Part shown: in pieces, positions 47,401 to 60,509 of the stretch
Layout of the letters: every line of letters starts with the position of its first letter
Numbering within the stretch: the first letter of the stretch is position 1
Origin: Pachypanchax playfairii
Lineage: Eukaryota; Chordata; Actinopteri; Cyprinodontiformes; Aplocheilidae
DNA length: 64,000 nucleotides
Direction of reading: 5' to 3'
Assembly (NCBI GenBank): GCA_006937955.1
Contig: SSNP01000017.1
Coordinates: 4,120,974 to 4,184,973 of the forward strand
Notes under the pieces: model-generated
The model's database searches: none
What the model was told of the DNA's origin: nothing
Seen by the model: only the letters and a program-made list of their open reading frames with translations
Translations under genes and position numbers: made by a program

Positions 47401-50400
47401 AAATAACTTCAGGTATCAGACATTTGTGAAATTTGCATCTAGTTTTGTCTTCATGTAAATTAAGAATAAGGGTCACAACAATCATTTGTTGTTATCTAAT
47501 TTAACATTTCTAATTTAGCTTAAATGGCAAAACATGTGTCTACACAACAGTAAGATGTTTGGAAGCGTCTCAGACAGCAGAAACAAAACCAGCAGCTTTA
47601 ATGACAGTGTTTCCCTTCAGGCAGTTGGCTCAGGAGTGCTGCTCCATTAGTAGCAGCCATATGCATATCAAATGCAGCCATGTTCAGCAGGGATTTGATC
47701 TACTAATGTGTCTCCACTGGGACTGAGAACATCCTCTCAGAGAGAAGGATGCCATCATAAACATCTGAAATGAGGAAACATCTGTCCAGTTTCCTTTAGG
47801 AAGAGCCTGACATATTTCTGTTGTTGCTGCATGCTATTCTAAGGGCAATATTATTAAGAAAGTGTAAGTTCTGTTCATTTAATTAATGAATCATTCAGTT
47901 GCACATGTGTTTTTGTTAGTGCCAAGTTAGAAATTTATATTTTTACAAATCCCCTTATGTGTATAAACACCTCATCACATCTATTAAGTAGTGGAAGGCT
48001 GAGGATTTGTCCTTGTTCTGCAGCCTCAGTACTTGGACTGGACTGATTGCTAGAGCTCGACTCAAACTGGGTCATGCAGTTGGAGAATATTCCCAAACAA
48101 ACTTGAAAATCTTAAACTGAATGGCTGATATTTAATTTGAGGTCAAGTGCAGAGTAGAGACATGCTCTTTGCTTCTTGCTGCTAATCAGAGGATTTTTAT
48201 TTTAGGGGCTTAATTTTATACTACACATGCATAGCCTGCAGCTGTCTTTATTAGCGACGCGGCTCTGCTTCTGTTTTTGTCGAGCCTGTGCTGACTGCCC
48301 CAGGTGAACTCAGACTGCTGCAGTGAAAAGAGTTTCTACAAACCGCATGAGTATGTCACACAAATGCAAAACGTTTTGCTGCAGCTTTTGTCTGCAGTAG
48401 TTTAAATAGCATCTTCTAAATGTAAAACTGTATATTAGATGTCACTTCAACTGTTTTATTCCAGCCTGTCAGAACCGCCATCCTGTTTATTCTCAGGTCA
48501 CAATAACACTCTCGTAATTGAAGGTCACATTCTGCTTCTTCCTTCCTCTTTCAAAGTGTTACATTACCTGCAGTAGGTGCAGCTTGTGTTTGCATTACTA
48601 TTGACTGAGGAGCTGAATATTTTATAAGTAATTCAATCTGTCTGGTTATAATGACAGAGTACCTACATGGGTGGAATTAGTTAGAAAATGTAAATTTATA
48701 TTTAAAATATGCTATCAATCTAAAAAACAAACATACAAAAAAATGTATATCTAAAGCCTGTTACTATGATTTATGGTTATTTGAAGAAAAGTTTTTTGTT
48801 GACAGTCCCTCAGTTTCCATAAAAACTTTTCTATTAAAGCAGTTTCATATTTAAAGCATTTTTACTTTGGACATCCTTTGGGATTATTCAAAAATGAAAA
48901 AAATACATATACAGTACTTCAGGCCAGTTTATAATGCTTGAAAACTTTATTGTACGCATAAGAAAAATTATGGATTTATAGGAACATAAGAAATGTAGAC
49001 TTTCTGGACCCCAGACTAAAAACACAGTTGTCAGGTTAATTGATGACCCTAAATAGTCCCCAGGTGTGAGAGTGTGTGAATGGTTGTTTGTTTCTGTGTG
49101 ACTCTGATGGACTGACGACCTGTCCAAGGTGTAATCCCTCCTCTCGACCAATGATCACAAGAGAAACGTAAGTACCAGAACCCCCACAACCCGAACAAGT
49201 GAGCATAGAAAATGGATGGAGGGAGTGAGGGAGGGTGGAAGAGAGGGAGGGAGAGAGAGAGAGGAATATCACAGCACACTCTGAGATGTAGATTGATGCT
49301 TGTGTTGTGAGCTCTCCTATCCTGAAATTATACTAAATATGAGAAGTAAAATATAGTCTGAAAGACAAACCTTGTTTTCAATCATTGCAGTAATAAATAA
49401 TTATTCAAAAAATACCTGGATCCACAAGATGATCAGTCCCAAAGTGTAATCAATAGGTCTTTATGTCATTCCCAAACTACCCTGGAAATTTCATATCTGT
49501 TCATGTTATGTTCTCATCTTCATTTAACAAGGGTGTTATTAGTTTTTGCATTAATACATTCATAAAATAAGTTACAATTATTTAAACATTTATTCATTTT
49601 GGTGTCCTTGATTGCCTTTTAGTAATCCCAGCCTAATTTATCTTGCGTTAGAGAAGCCTTTAGGATTCTCTTTGTTAATTGGAGTTCTAATTAGGATGTG
49701 CAGTTAAAGTGAATTTCTCTGATTTGTGACGTAACTGTTGCTGAGCGTGACAGCACAGCAGCGATGCAGTAGCTCATGGTGCACAGCCTCTCTGGTCCTG
49801 CAGGCAGATGAAAGTAACTGCTCATGTTTGAATCTTTCCTGTAACTGTGTAAATCAGTGACATCTAGTGGCCACAGTGTGTAAGTCAGAAACGTCACCAT
49901 CTGTTAAAACAAGTGGAGCTGCAACTCCAGCTAGTGGTCACTCAACCACAGTGAACATATCTAAACTCACTTTCTTTTTTTCTTTTGAGGCGTATAAATA
50001 TATAAAAATTCTGAGCATCAAATCGTATCTGTTTCTAGAACTGTGATCTCTGATGACCACTGGTACCACTGAGTCCTTGACTTTTCACATCATCTCTATT
50101 TCTCCAACTTTGCGTGTTCTTTCTTCTTAATGTTGCTGTCACTTGGACTATCTGGACTGCCTTCTTCTCTAGTTTGTATTTTTAAATTGATTAAGAGTAA
50201 AGCTAAAATTTGTTTTTGTTTTTTTTGTTTCTTTTATTTTTATTATTTTGCACAGGTTTAAGAGCAGAGCTGCAGAAGGACACTGAGGCTGCACTGTCAC
50301 CAAAATCCTCCCCTAAAAGACTTGCACTTGTCTCACCCAAGTTACAGTCTCCCGGTGAGTCAGTCACACAACACACAACTAAAGCCACACTGAGCTGTAT

Positions 50401-53400
50401 GAACACACACCAGATAGTGTGTTTGTGCCATCAGCTGCTGCTGTAGCTTTAAACTTTGTGTACACGTCATTCCCAGACTTCAGCCCGGCTCCTTTATGTT
50501 GCCATAGGAACAATTTACAGTGCTATGATGGTTCCCTCAGTAGCTGCTGGCTCAGTTTACAACAAATCTGCATATTGTGGCGTTTCTCAGAAGCCACCAG
50601 ACTGAACAGCTTGAGCTGTAACACGACTCACGCTTCTATCTCGGCCTGGTACCGCAGTCACTTCCAATCAGTTTACTGCATCTGTAGAAATGTTTTTTAT
50701 TTATTTTTGTTAAGTGCTTATCAGACAGCTGTATTATTCTTGTTTGTATTTACAGGCTGCAGTTCCCCTTGAGCTGGAAACTCTTTCTTTTTGCTCCCTT
50801 TGGTTTGGGATCTTACTGATCATGGCTGAACAGCCAATACAATCCAGTTTAACTGCTGTGAAACAGAAACGCAGGCAGAGTGTTTACAGCTGATGTATGG
50901 CTGCTGAGTGGTCTGAGCACAGCGAACGCTTTAATAACACTGAACTGGAAAGGCTTTTTATTACAGTGTCTCTAGATTAACCACAGAGAATCTAAGTTAA
51001 TAGTGTTTAAACTTAAACTGTCGAAGGAGAAAAAAAGGCATTTTTCTCATAGCTAGAATGACTGGAGATCAAAGAATGGCTCTTTTTTGTTGCATTATTT
51101 AGTTTAATTTAGTTATATTTGATGCTCAGATCTTTTGCTTTAAAGCAGCCAGTAAAATCTAAAAAGTTCTTGCTGCATAAACATCTTCCCTGATTCTTCA
51201 GCTCGTGGGAGAACATCATCCGTTCATGGTGCTACTCGGACCGGAAGACCTCAGGAGCTGGACCGCGCTGTGATCCAGCAGCTGCAGGATCGATGTGAAC
51301 AGCAGGCTCAGCAGCTGCAGAACCTTCAGGCTCAGTTAAAGAAGGCCTGCCTCTGCCTGGATGTTTTCAGCATCACAACTCAGCACTTTTGTCACAAGGT
51401 AGGACGTGCCACAACTTAATAATGCCATTTGTTCTCTGCTAGAAAAAAAAATAAAAAATCTCTTTGGTTTAGATCCTGTAACAAGGCTACAGGGGCTAAA
51501 ATTCTTATTTATAACCTTGAATTTAATTATTTGTTAAAATTAAATTGGTCAGCAAAGATTTGGAAGCTTTGATTTTTAAACTATTTTCATGTATCAGAGA
51601 AAACATCAAACACTCTCAACTCTCGGTATGTTAAAATTTGAAGTCTCTTATTTTAGATTATTTCAGATGAATTATGAGGAAAAAAAAGAAACAAAACTTT
51701 GTTGTTGTTTGTTTGTTTCTCAGTCATGTGGCTTCTGAGCCTTATGTACAAAACAATTTTATACACAAAATAAGTTTATCTGTCTCTAACAGCATCCTGT
51801 GTTTGATGCTGCATAAGTTTTTATTATACGTTGCTTTATTTTTGGAACCCAGTTTGACCATCAGTGCTAAAAAGGTCCATTCTTCCAAAATACAGATGGA
51901 AAGATGTTGTCAGCTTCAACACGTCTCCACAAAGCCCCATGATGCATCTCTTTGTTCAAAGGACACCTGTGACAGCCGGCTTCTGTTGCCAGCATCACTT
52001 TGTTCACAGAGACAGTCAGTTGCTTTAAAACCAGCTTTGATTTAGGGAGATATTAGAGAGACTCTCCAGCAGTGTTTCCTCTCTTTTTGTTTTTCTTTTT
52101 TTTCTTTTTCTGGGTAAATTACTTTGTAGAAAACACAGAGGATTTCCTGGTGTTTTTCTTGTCTGATTAAAGGAAGTAGATTGTATTTATTACCTACAGA
52201 TTTAAGAACAGTCATGTGAGAGGACATTTTTGATTCTGCGAAAATTCTAGTCTTGTCAAAAACAAACAAAAAAAAAATAATTTCCTAACATGTATCACTG
52301 CAGTTAGTCTTTTAATCATGCTAATGCATATAAAATACATGAAAAGTGTGTTCTGCTCTGTCCTGGTTCTCTTCATGTTTCATGCTCCTGCTACAACATA
52401 AAAAAAAAGGTTTCCCTCAGACAGACAACATGTGTGTGTGCTGCTCCTTGTAATGCGTATAAATGTCATATAGGGCGTGTTGCTGGGGGGTTTGACGGGA
52501 GGGCGGTCCAAGCTGGGCTGGGACTGGTCGTCTTTGTTCTAGCTGGGATAAACGATGCTCGCAGATCAGGAAATGAGGTGAGGCTTCGGTCTTCTCGTCT
52601 CTCCTCCCCTCTCCTTACCCTGCCTGTTCCCTCCTCTGTCTTTCTGTATTTTTGCTGCACTTGGTGTTGGTCGCCGCTGCCTCCTCAGCAGGCTAAGAGA
52701 TGCTGCTGTTTACTAGCCCAGTATGTGCCACTGCTGCTGTAGGCTTCCTCTCCTCCCTTTGTGCTGTCTGGACCAAACGGTAAAAGCAGCATCTTCTGCA
52801 GACAGTAAGCTTGTTTCAGCAACGAGGATTCCTTTATGTGTTTGTGGTTGTGCGCATGTGTGTGTTTAGTGATGAGGGCGTCTGAGGGTGTGAGTCTTTA
52901 TACTCATTATGTTCACTTGTTACCTAGCAACACAGCTGCCAGAGAGCACAGAGCTGTGCAGGATTATGCTGAGTCAAAGCTGCCTGTCCATCTTTAGAGA
53001 TTGAAGGGAAAATATAGAAATGATTCTTCTAATTTATTTTCTGTTTTGGTGTGTATGTAATATATTTTTACAGATGTCATGTGATTACAGCTACTTTCAG
53101 TTGTTTTGGTTTTTTGTATCTTTAGAATAAACATAGCTTCGTGGCTTTTCTTGCATCATTTTGGAAAAGTCTAGTGGATTTTGTTTTATTATAATGTTAG
53201 CAGTGTTTATTGATTATATAATCTGAAACTGTGCTGAATTTTTTTTCAGAGAGGAATTTGTGGACTTGTTTTTTGCTTTTTCTCTGTAAGTTATCAGCAT
53301 AAATAAATCTAAGAAAATATTTATTTGCCGACATTCGAATCGGGCAGAAGATGGTAATCACCTCCTCTTTATGTACAAACTTTAATTATAGATCAACACA

Positions 53401-56400
53401 TTTATAAGTTACATTCCTGAAAATAAACCAAGTTACCATGAAGAAAAAGAGTGAGAACAATTCTTCTGGATAGAATAGAGAAGGGATTTGGGGTAAAACT
53501 GGGAATTGATGTTGAGGGGGCGGAGCTTCTTAATTTGAAATTATGCCGGTCGTGTTTCATCTCTCCTGAGGTCACTGCAGTCTCCTCCTGACGTTTGTGT
53601 GTTTCAGAGAAAACCTTTTATAGGGTGACGTCATTACTGCTGAGACATTTTGTTTCCCTCTTCTTCTTTGTCTCTTAAGCATCATTTATAAAAGATGAAT
53701 AGCACACAGTGGACTGAGCTGGGCTGTGTTTTTGGATTATAGTCTCTCTTGTGATACTTTTAGAAATTACTAAAGTTATTTTGCACATTGCAGTGATATG
53801 TGGTTTCTGGGACTGACAATAAAATAAATAGATATTTTTCATGAAAAATAACAATATTTTTAGTTAAAAGAAAGTCAAATTTATAAACTGATTCTTCAAG
53901 ATTATTGATCTTAAATCATGCTTCCATGTTGTTGATTATGTACATTTGTAGCTGTTAAGGTCAAAGAGGACAAAATTGAACAGAAATGTTACAGAAAAAT
54001 ATATTTGTTTTGATTTTTACAAGCCATCTTTATATCTGTCACACGAGAAATGTGTTTACACTTTAGCCAGAGTCAGAGAACTTAAGTGATTCTAGTGGGC
54101 TATTGATTTGTTACCATCCAGTCTGCATTCCAGTATACAACACAAAATGCAGTACAATAATAAAACAACTAGAAAAGCATTCGTAGAGCTCAGACCTCCA
54201 TCAAGCACCTCGATCAGTCCCTCCATATTTTGATTTACACCAAAAATAACGGTCTCACCTCTGTTGTATCGACATCATCAGATTCCTTCAACATGAAACT
54301 ACCTTTAGTAATAAAACTGAGGTTGATATCATTATTACTTCAGTAGTTGCTCGTGAAAATCACTTCTTCAGTATTGGTGTTTTTTTCTGGATCGCGCTCC
54401 AGAGCTTTTTAAGGTACATCAAACATGTTAGCACACTTCTGATTCCACAGTGTCTCGACTATCTTTTGGTGTTTGTTTTCTTGGAGTGATAACAAATCCA
54501 AAAAATTATCTTATTGTTTTTTTATGGATCATAGAACCCAGAATTTTAATGAACCAGATCAATCCTTGATATCATGTAGAAACTATTGTGAACTCCCCCT
54601 TGGACCATTTATTGTGGAGTTTCATCAAAATCAGAATCAGAAATGGTTTATTGTCAAGTATTTGTAAAATACAAGGAATTTGTTTTGAGTGAAGGTGCTC
54701 AGTGATCTAAGTAAGAATAGCAAACAGAACCAGCAATATTTACATGTCCAAAGCATTTTTGCAAATGTCCACATGCAGGTATGTTAAAAAATGTCATGTC
54801 TGACAATGATGAAGGATCCTTAATAAAATTCCTGGATCTAGATACTGATCTGGACCCCCCCCCAAAATCTACTTCCTTTTTCATGGGCTTTTTCTGACCT
54901 TTCCTGAAAATTTAACCAAAATCCATCCATAACTTTTTTAGTTATGTTACTAACAGACAAACAAACAAATGCTGGTGAAAACATGACAGAGCCAATAACC
55001 ATCTAACAATAAGACCACATTACAGGGAATTCCTCTGGGAGGACGTGGTCCACTTGGCTGATAATTCTCATTTTCTCACTCAACGGTTTCTTCCAAAGAA
55101 AACTCAAGTCCATCTGCTGATCTCCAATAAACAGTTTAAGCTGCACTTTTCCCTCTCAGACAAACCGATCAACCAGCAGAGGAAAGAAACGTTTCACAGA
55201 CATTGGGAGAGTGAAGGTTCCTCTGAGTCCTCTGATGACAATGAAATCTGTGATGCTGCCACATTTTTACATCTTAACGCAGAACCAAGATATTTGTTGG
55301 AATCCACAATTTCAATCCTCTGATTGTAAATGAATCTATGTGGATCGTCTCTGCCTAAAATCAATCATCAACTCCTTTGTTTCAATCTAAATCTAATCTT
55401 AGGTTTGCAAATCTGAAACACTGAGTTTATCTTCTTTATAGAGGTGTTTAGTTTTTTGTGTATTTTTTTTTTTATTTCAGAGTGAAAATGCCATTGTGAA
55501 GGAGAAGGAACTGTCCCTGGAGCTCGCCAGAATCAGGGATGAAGTGGGTAAGTGGGCTTTAATCTTTCTGAATAACTTATATTAGATACTATGAAAAACT
55601 TGAAACTTTTGCTTTTTTGTTACAAAAATAAGCAAATGAATATTTATTTAATAAAGTTTCATGTGTCCTGTGTGACAGTAATTTATTGGAAAATAAAGAA
55701 TAGAGTCAAACAAATTGGTGGATTTTAGTGAACGAGTTGCGTTAGAAGTGAATCACATCTCTACACCTGGGTTCCAGCTTTCAGTGTGGCACACTGGGAG
55801 CAGCTGCAGCAGGAGAAGGAGGACCTGGAGCGGCGTTTTGAGGCCGAGCTGCAAGGTTTGCAGGCTCAGCAGCAAAGGGAGCTGGGAGCGCTGGAGGAGC
55901 GGCTGAAGGCCCGGCACATGGATGAGACCGAGAGCCTGCAGGCCCAACAACAAGCCGAGCTGGAAGAGCTGAGGTTCAAACAGCAGGAGCAGGTCTGACC
56001 ACATAAGAGATGTGGATGTGATGTCACTGTAGAAGTTGGTTTAAATAAAGGATGAAAATGCAATAAATGTGTTCAATCTGTCGTTACATTTGTTGCAGCT
56101 TGAGGAGATGACTGAAAACCATGAGACGTCCCTGATGGAGATGGAGACGGTCCACAATGACACACTGGCCACTCTGCAGGAGGAGCATGCCAGGACTGTA
56201 AAGAGTAAGTGCTCTCCAGAGCTGGTTGTTCACTCTTCAGGTAGAGATAAATGAAATGACACTAGGTTTGCTGACAGATCTGAAGATGGCTCACGAACAG
56301 CAGAAGAAGTCACTGGAAGAAGAGTTTGAGAAGATCAGATTGTCACTTCAGGTTAACGATTTGTCTCTTAAGGCACATTTTAAACATTTTTGAAGTGGGA

Positions 56401-58353
56401 GTTACTAACAAATGAATATCTGTTTGATCTGAAGGATCAGGTGGACACGCTGACGTTTCAGAATCGTAGCCTCAGAGATCGAGCGAAGCGGTTTGAAGAA
56501 GCTCTTCGCAAAAGCACAGATGAGCAGATAGTGGTAAATGTTTCATGATCAAAAAGGCTGCAGTACAAACTGAGATCTGCAAACAGCTGCAGGGTGAAAA
56601 TCCACTTCTTTTTTCAGGATGCTTTGGCTCCTTATAAACACATTGAGGAGGACCTGAAGAGCCTGAAGGAGGTTCTGGAGATGAAAAACCAACAAATTCA
56701 TCAACAAGATCTGAAGATTTCAGAACTGGAGAAAATAGTAAGCTTTAAATTGCACCTTTTGTTTAGAATCTAAGGAAACTTAGTATTTTGTTTAATCTGG
56801 TATTTTGAATTTGTAATTAGAATTTAAAGTAATAAACATAACAATAAAGTTTTATTAAGTGTGGCAGCAAGAAATTATGAATATTGTTGGATCAGTATTA
56901 ATTTATCTTCAGATTTACTGATGCATGTTAAAGTTTTTATCACTTCTTTTATTTCATTACCGACTGCATGTCCTTTTTGTGGTAAATATAATAAAAAAAC
57001 AGAAAATGCTTTTTAAGTTATTTTTTTGGGCGCATAAAATAGAACTTGTAAAAGCATTAAGAGCTTTTTATTAGGCTCATTATTTAATTTCTATGTTTCA
57101 AATATCTTTGCTCTGATTTACACCAGAGAGATTTTTTTTTCTCTCAACAAAGAAAGATTTATTCTGTGTTCAATAACAGTTAATGACAAAATGTCAACAA
57201 AACATTGCTAGCAATTTCTATCAAGCAAAATAGCTTGTATATTATAAGAATACGTTTTCATGTATATTAAAGAAGCAGCATTAAGCTTCTGATTAAACAA
57301 TTTCTTTAAATAATATCTTCATGAAAGATGTTTAAATTGTCCCAGCATCATTTTAATAGTTTTTTACTCCAATTCTGACCTTTGTTATTTTGTGTGTAAC
57401 TGATAGTTTAAATGTTTTAATGTAAGTTATTTTTACCAGTGCGATGATCAATTTATTCTAAGAAAAATACACATGCAAACATTTTAGTTTTTATAAAAAT
57501 ACATACCTAGGGCAATCATTTGTCAAAATAATTTACATTTTAATGAAATCCTCAGATTTTCTGTTTATTTTTTAACTGTAAATCACAATAATTATGTTAT
57601 TGTTTTGTTTGTAAAAAGGAAATAACAGTTTCAGTTGAATGATACTATTAGCTGTTTAACCATTTCTCTTTATTGTCTTTTTCTTTTAAAGAATTTAATG
57701 TTTTGCACATGTATCTGTGTTTTTGAGCAGGCTGAAAAAAACGTGTACCTGGAAGAGAAACTTCAAGTGTTACAGCAGCAGAACGAAGACCTGAAGGAGC
57801 AAATAGACAAGAATCTTGCTGTGTCCAGGTTCGTTTAAATGGTTAAAAACTACATTCAAATGAACAAAAAATATTCAGTTGTTTTGTATATCCTGTAAAT
57901 ATTCAATAAAAATCCAAATAACATTAATTATCAGGTGATTCTAAGTCTAAAACCTCTTTGATGATACAGGTTGTTGCTAAAATCAAAAGAAGCATTTTCA
58001 CTTAATTAAATGACACCTAGTTAAGATGTTATTATCCAGTACAAACACGTCACAGCTTCATGTGTCATCAAAAAAAACTTTAAACTGGTGCAGAAAGGAA
58101 CAAAAACTAAACTCTAACTCATTCTTGTCTTTTTTTCATCCTCAGGCAACTCTCTGAGGACAATGCTAATCTGCAAGTGCACGTAGAGAAGGAGAGCAAA
58201 GAGAAGAAGCGTCTGAGTCGCACCAACGAGGAGCTGATGTGGCGTCTCCAGACAGGCGAGCTAAGCCCCCACATGTCCCCCACCTCCTCCCCCAATCATC
58301 GACCCCTGTCTGGACCAGGCTCCCCTGCTCGCCCACATTCCTACCATCAGTGA
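44473..58353 (+). CDS. mtus2: Microtubule-associated scaffold protein 2 (TIP150 family)
   Basis: Mammalian MTUS2/TIP150 tracks growing microtubule plus ends through EB1 and recruits the depolymerising kinesin MCAK. Exons: 44473-46230, 46410-46602, 47157-47369, 50256-50354, 51202-51398, 55481-55547, 55778-55992, 56099-56204, 56278-56351, 56435-56533, 56618-56737, 57731-57828, 58146-58353. All phases match, giving 1148 residues (human about 1369). The N-terminal half is low-complexity and Ser/Thr-rich. It has five 10-residue repeats (327-376), an SxIP EB-binding motif (S-G-I-P, 447-450) in a basic Pro-rich context, and the conserved R-P-K-I-I-T-Y-V-R (475-483). Then come P-Q-L-G-L-G-A-V and R-S-S-S-V-S-S-V-S-S blocks, and a coiled coil from about 775 to 1115 including D-Q-V-D-T-L-T-F-Q and L-Q-Q-Q-N-E-D-L-K. 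The Ser/Pro-rich tail ends at TGA. The paralog MTUS1 is excluded by these blocks. Confidence 0.96.
45451..45600 (+). repeat. mtus2: Five in-frame 30-nt repeats in mtus2
   Basis: Residues 327-376 are five consecutive 10-residue units: K-Q-G-S-F-D-N-S-L-M, K-Q-N-S-F-D-K-S-F-K, K-Q-P-S-F-D-N-T-L-K, K-Q-L-S-F-D-N-T-L-K, K-Q-A-S-F-E-N-T-I-T. Consensus is K-Q-x-S-F-D/E-N-T/S-L-K. Units 3 and 4 are nearly identical in DNA, suggesting recent local duplication, while the first and last are more diverged. The invariant Ser preceded by basic and Gln residues could be a phosphorylation site; that is inference. Each unit keeps the frame. Confidence 0.95.
47370..50255. other. mtus2 intron, repeat-containing
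   Basis: This 2.9-kb intron lies between the R-S-S-S-V exon and the C-L-R-A-E-L exon. It holds a dispersed fish repeat at 49070-49222, followed by a purine-rich (GGGAGAGAGA) tract to about 49,264, and a CTCF-like core at 49858-49874. No other exon is supported. Confidence 0.6.
49070..49222. repeat. Dispersed fish repeat fragment
   Basis: The order 'gactgacgacctgtccaaggtgtaa', 'ctctcgaccaatgatcac', 'acaacccgaacaagtgagc', 'aaaatggatgg' is the same family as 13895-14060 in the same orientation. Three overlapping minus-strand open frames at 48888-49279 are by-products of it. Confidence 0.65.
51399..55480. other. mtus2 intron before the coiled-coil core exons
   Basis: This 4.1-kb intron separates the exon ending T-Q-H-F-C-H-K from the exon starting S-E-N-A-I-V-K-E-K. 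It contains a GC-richer island around 52,430-52,800 with TATAAA-like 'gcgtataaatg' near 52,455 and a donor-like GAG/GTGAGG near 52,577, and a nest of old retroelement fragments at 54,240-54,995. No ATG-started frame here joins the next exon in phase, so no alternative exon is called. Confidence 0.5.
54600..54995. repeat. Nested retroelement fragments
   Basis: A fragment with 'atcagaatcagaaatggtttattgtcaagtatttg' and 'acaaggaatttg' (a common fish SINE/LINE-tail motif) begins at about 54,628. It sits inside an older repeat whose two halves ('gtggagtttcatcaaaatc' on the left, 'aaaatttaaccaaaatccatccataac' and 'acagacaaacaaacaaatgc' on the right) flank it. The right half resembles a high-copy fish repeat known from memory. 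Both layers are degenerate. Confidence 0.5.
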
Positions 58354-60509
58354 CAGTGTTGCTTTTATCAGAGTCAAGAACTGAGAATTTCTAAAGTTTT
58401 GGATGAATGTTCTTTTCAGTTAAAATGATATTTTACACTCACCAGATAGAGACACTAATATGTATGTTTGCAGGAAAAGCAAACCTTCCCATGTGATGCA
58501 TTTCCAAACCACAGAAATTCTAATCTTTGACATAACGAATTGTATAATTACCACGTTTTTGTTTGCTCAGGAGGAAATCTGTCTTTTTTTTTTATTCTCC
58601 ATGAATGCCTCACCAAATCAGATGTACTGCAGCTCCAGCAGAGCCACCTTTACATCTTTTTTCATCTATCTCCATCTCCTCTCCCATCTTCCCTCGCAGC
58701 TCTCAGGATGTGGGATGAACAAGACATAGCAAACATGAGAAGTGCAACAACAATCACAAGAAGCGCCTTCAGCCATTCATTCTCTCCCACCAGCAAAGTT
58801 TAACAGGTTACATACGGCTTCAAGTAAAATCACAAATCTAATGACAGTTAATTGCTTTTAAAATGGCAAATTTTTCATGCATTATGATTGTAATAACAAA
58901 AGCCATCTAACCTCAGTCATCTGTCCTGCTTTATTCCTAAACATCATGCAATCATGAAAATGTGTTAAAATATGTTAAAAATAGAATAACAGCTCAGAAA
59001 ACCCAAATAAAAACCAACACATTGAGAGTTTTAGAGTCTAAACTTTGTCAAATCTCTTTTAGAGCATGATTTGTCTTCCACTTATGATAAACTTTATTAT
59101 TACAAAGAAGCATATTTCCCATAAATCTAAATAAGAGATAATACAAGGAAATCAGAAAAAGTTCCCTGTTATGCAGCGTTGACACCTCGTGCTCTCAATC
59201 CAGATGTTAAAAATAAACCACTCAAAAGGATTTTGTTAAACCCAGATTTTTATTTGGGTAAGCACTACTGTTGTACTGTATTGGTTAAATGCTGGGCGTT
59301 CATTGCTGCAGAATCGACTGCAAGTGCTGCATATGAAAATATTTTGTTGCACTTTAACACCCACAGCAACATCTTGTTTTTCATTCAACATTCAGGTAGT
59401 TTAAATTGTTGCATTTTTTTATTTCAGTAGATATTTCTGTATCTTTTTACAACAGAAAAGGAGGAAAACGTTTCATTTCCTGCAAACCATGTTCATTTTT
59501 TCTGACTTATTTAATCAAAAACAGATGCAAAAAAATCTGACTGCAACCTTACCTCATTTTTCATTGTTTAGATGAATCTCAGGATTTGGGAAGAATTAGG
59601 AGTCATTAAAGGGAAACAACAACTGCCATCTGTTTAATTTTGAGTTTATCGTCCCATTTGTTTACGTTTCATACAGAAAGTAATCACATCAAAAGCTCTT
59701 AAAATGTTTAACAAAACATACAATCATTTAGACATTAGTGGTAAGTATGAATATTTCGAAATGATGATCTCAGTGTGTAAAATAATTTGAATGAGCATTT
59801 AATCGATTACTACAAAACGTGTCCAGTATTTCTTTGTGTACTCCCACAAATATTATCTGCATAAATGCTCCTAATGTTTGAATAATAAGTTGATTTGGTT
59901 CATCTGGGAAATCATTTGTTTTTCTTGTTGTTGTTTTTTTTTGAGGGGGGTGGGGGGGGGGGGTGGACATAATCTCCTTTCTCTCTATCAGGTGCTCTGG
60001 TTGCACTGATCACCTCTGTGTCCTGTGGACACCATCCTGTTCTCATATACAGCATGAACGTTAGAACAAGAACTTTTGTTTACAGTTTGTATCTGATCTC
60101 AGAGGATCGGAACATCACATGGATGTCAGTACTTCTGTTGATTGTTTATCAGATCTGATTGTATTTCAGTATTAGAGAAATGTCTGCATCGGATTAGTTT
60201 AAATGAAAGCATGTATGTATGAGTTTGTTCTAATTTATTTTATATTTATTTGCCCTCTTTCCCAACTGAAATTGTAACTCAGCAGGTTGCAATATTATAG
60301 ACAATGATGGGAGGTAATGCTGTACTGTATATGTTGCACTTTGTATTTAAGTATTAAATCCTAATTAGCATACACAATAATTACAGGAAAGCTGGTGTGT
60401 GTGTATATATCTGAATACATAATGAGCTTGTTGTTTTTTTAACCAACATTGCACACTTACTTTTTAGTTTAAAATCAGAAGTGCAGAGGACAGTTGTTTG
60501 GAACATGCA
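58354..60509. other. Convergent 3' ends of mtus2 and the stomatin gene
   Basis: No coding exon is supported between the mtus2 stop and the stomatin stop. Candidate plus-strand AATAAA signals for mtus2 occur at 59006-59011 and 59212-59217. On the minus strand, AATAAA (read as TTTATT on +) occurs at 60234-60239 and 60245-60250, about 260 bp beyond the stomatin stop. The two 3' UTRs therefore end near each other and may or may not overlap. A G-rich tract lies at 59944-59967. Confidence 0.55.
59944..59967 (+). repeat. Poly-G tract with quadruplex potential
   Basis: Runs of six and thirteen G separated by single T, then GTGG, follow an uninterrupted T-rich segment. The G-runs could supply four stacked G-tracts on the plus strand, within the possible distal 3' UTR or flank of mtus2. 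Only sequence composition supports this. Confidence 0.6.

Noticed and set aside
52434..52742. 102-codon open frame in mtus2 intron reading in phase into a donor
   Set aside because: Its first codon is GTG, no ATG lies in frame before the donor, and the splice-in frame from the previous mtus2 exon hits a stop, so an alternative coding exon is not supported.
44473..58353. mtus1 (ATIP) as identity of the coiled-coil gene
   Set aside because: The conserved R-P-K-I-I-T-Y, P-Q-L-G-L-G-A-V, D-Q-V-D-T-L-T-F-Q and N-L-Q-x-x-V-E-K-E blocks match MTUS2 as I recall it; the MTUS1 equivalents differ.
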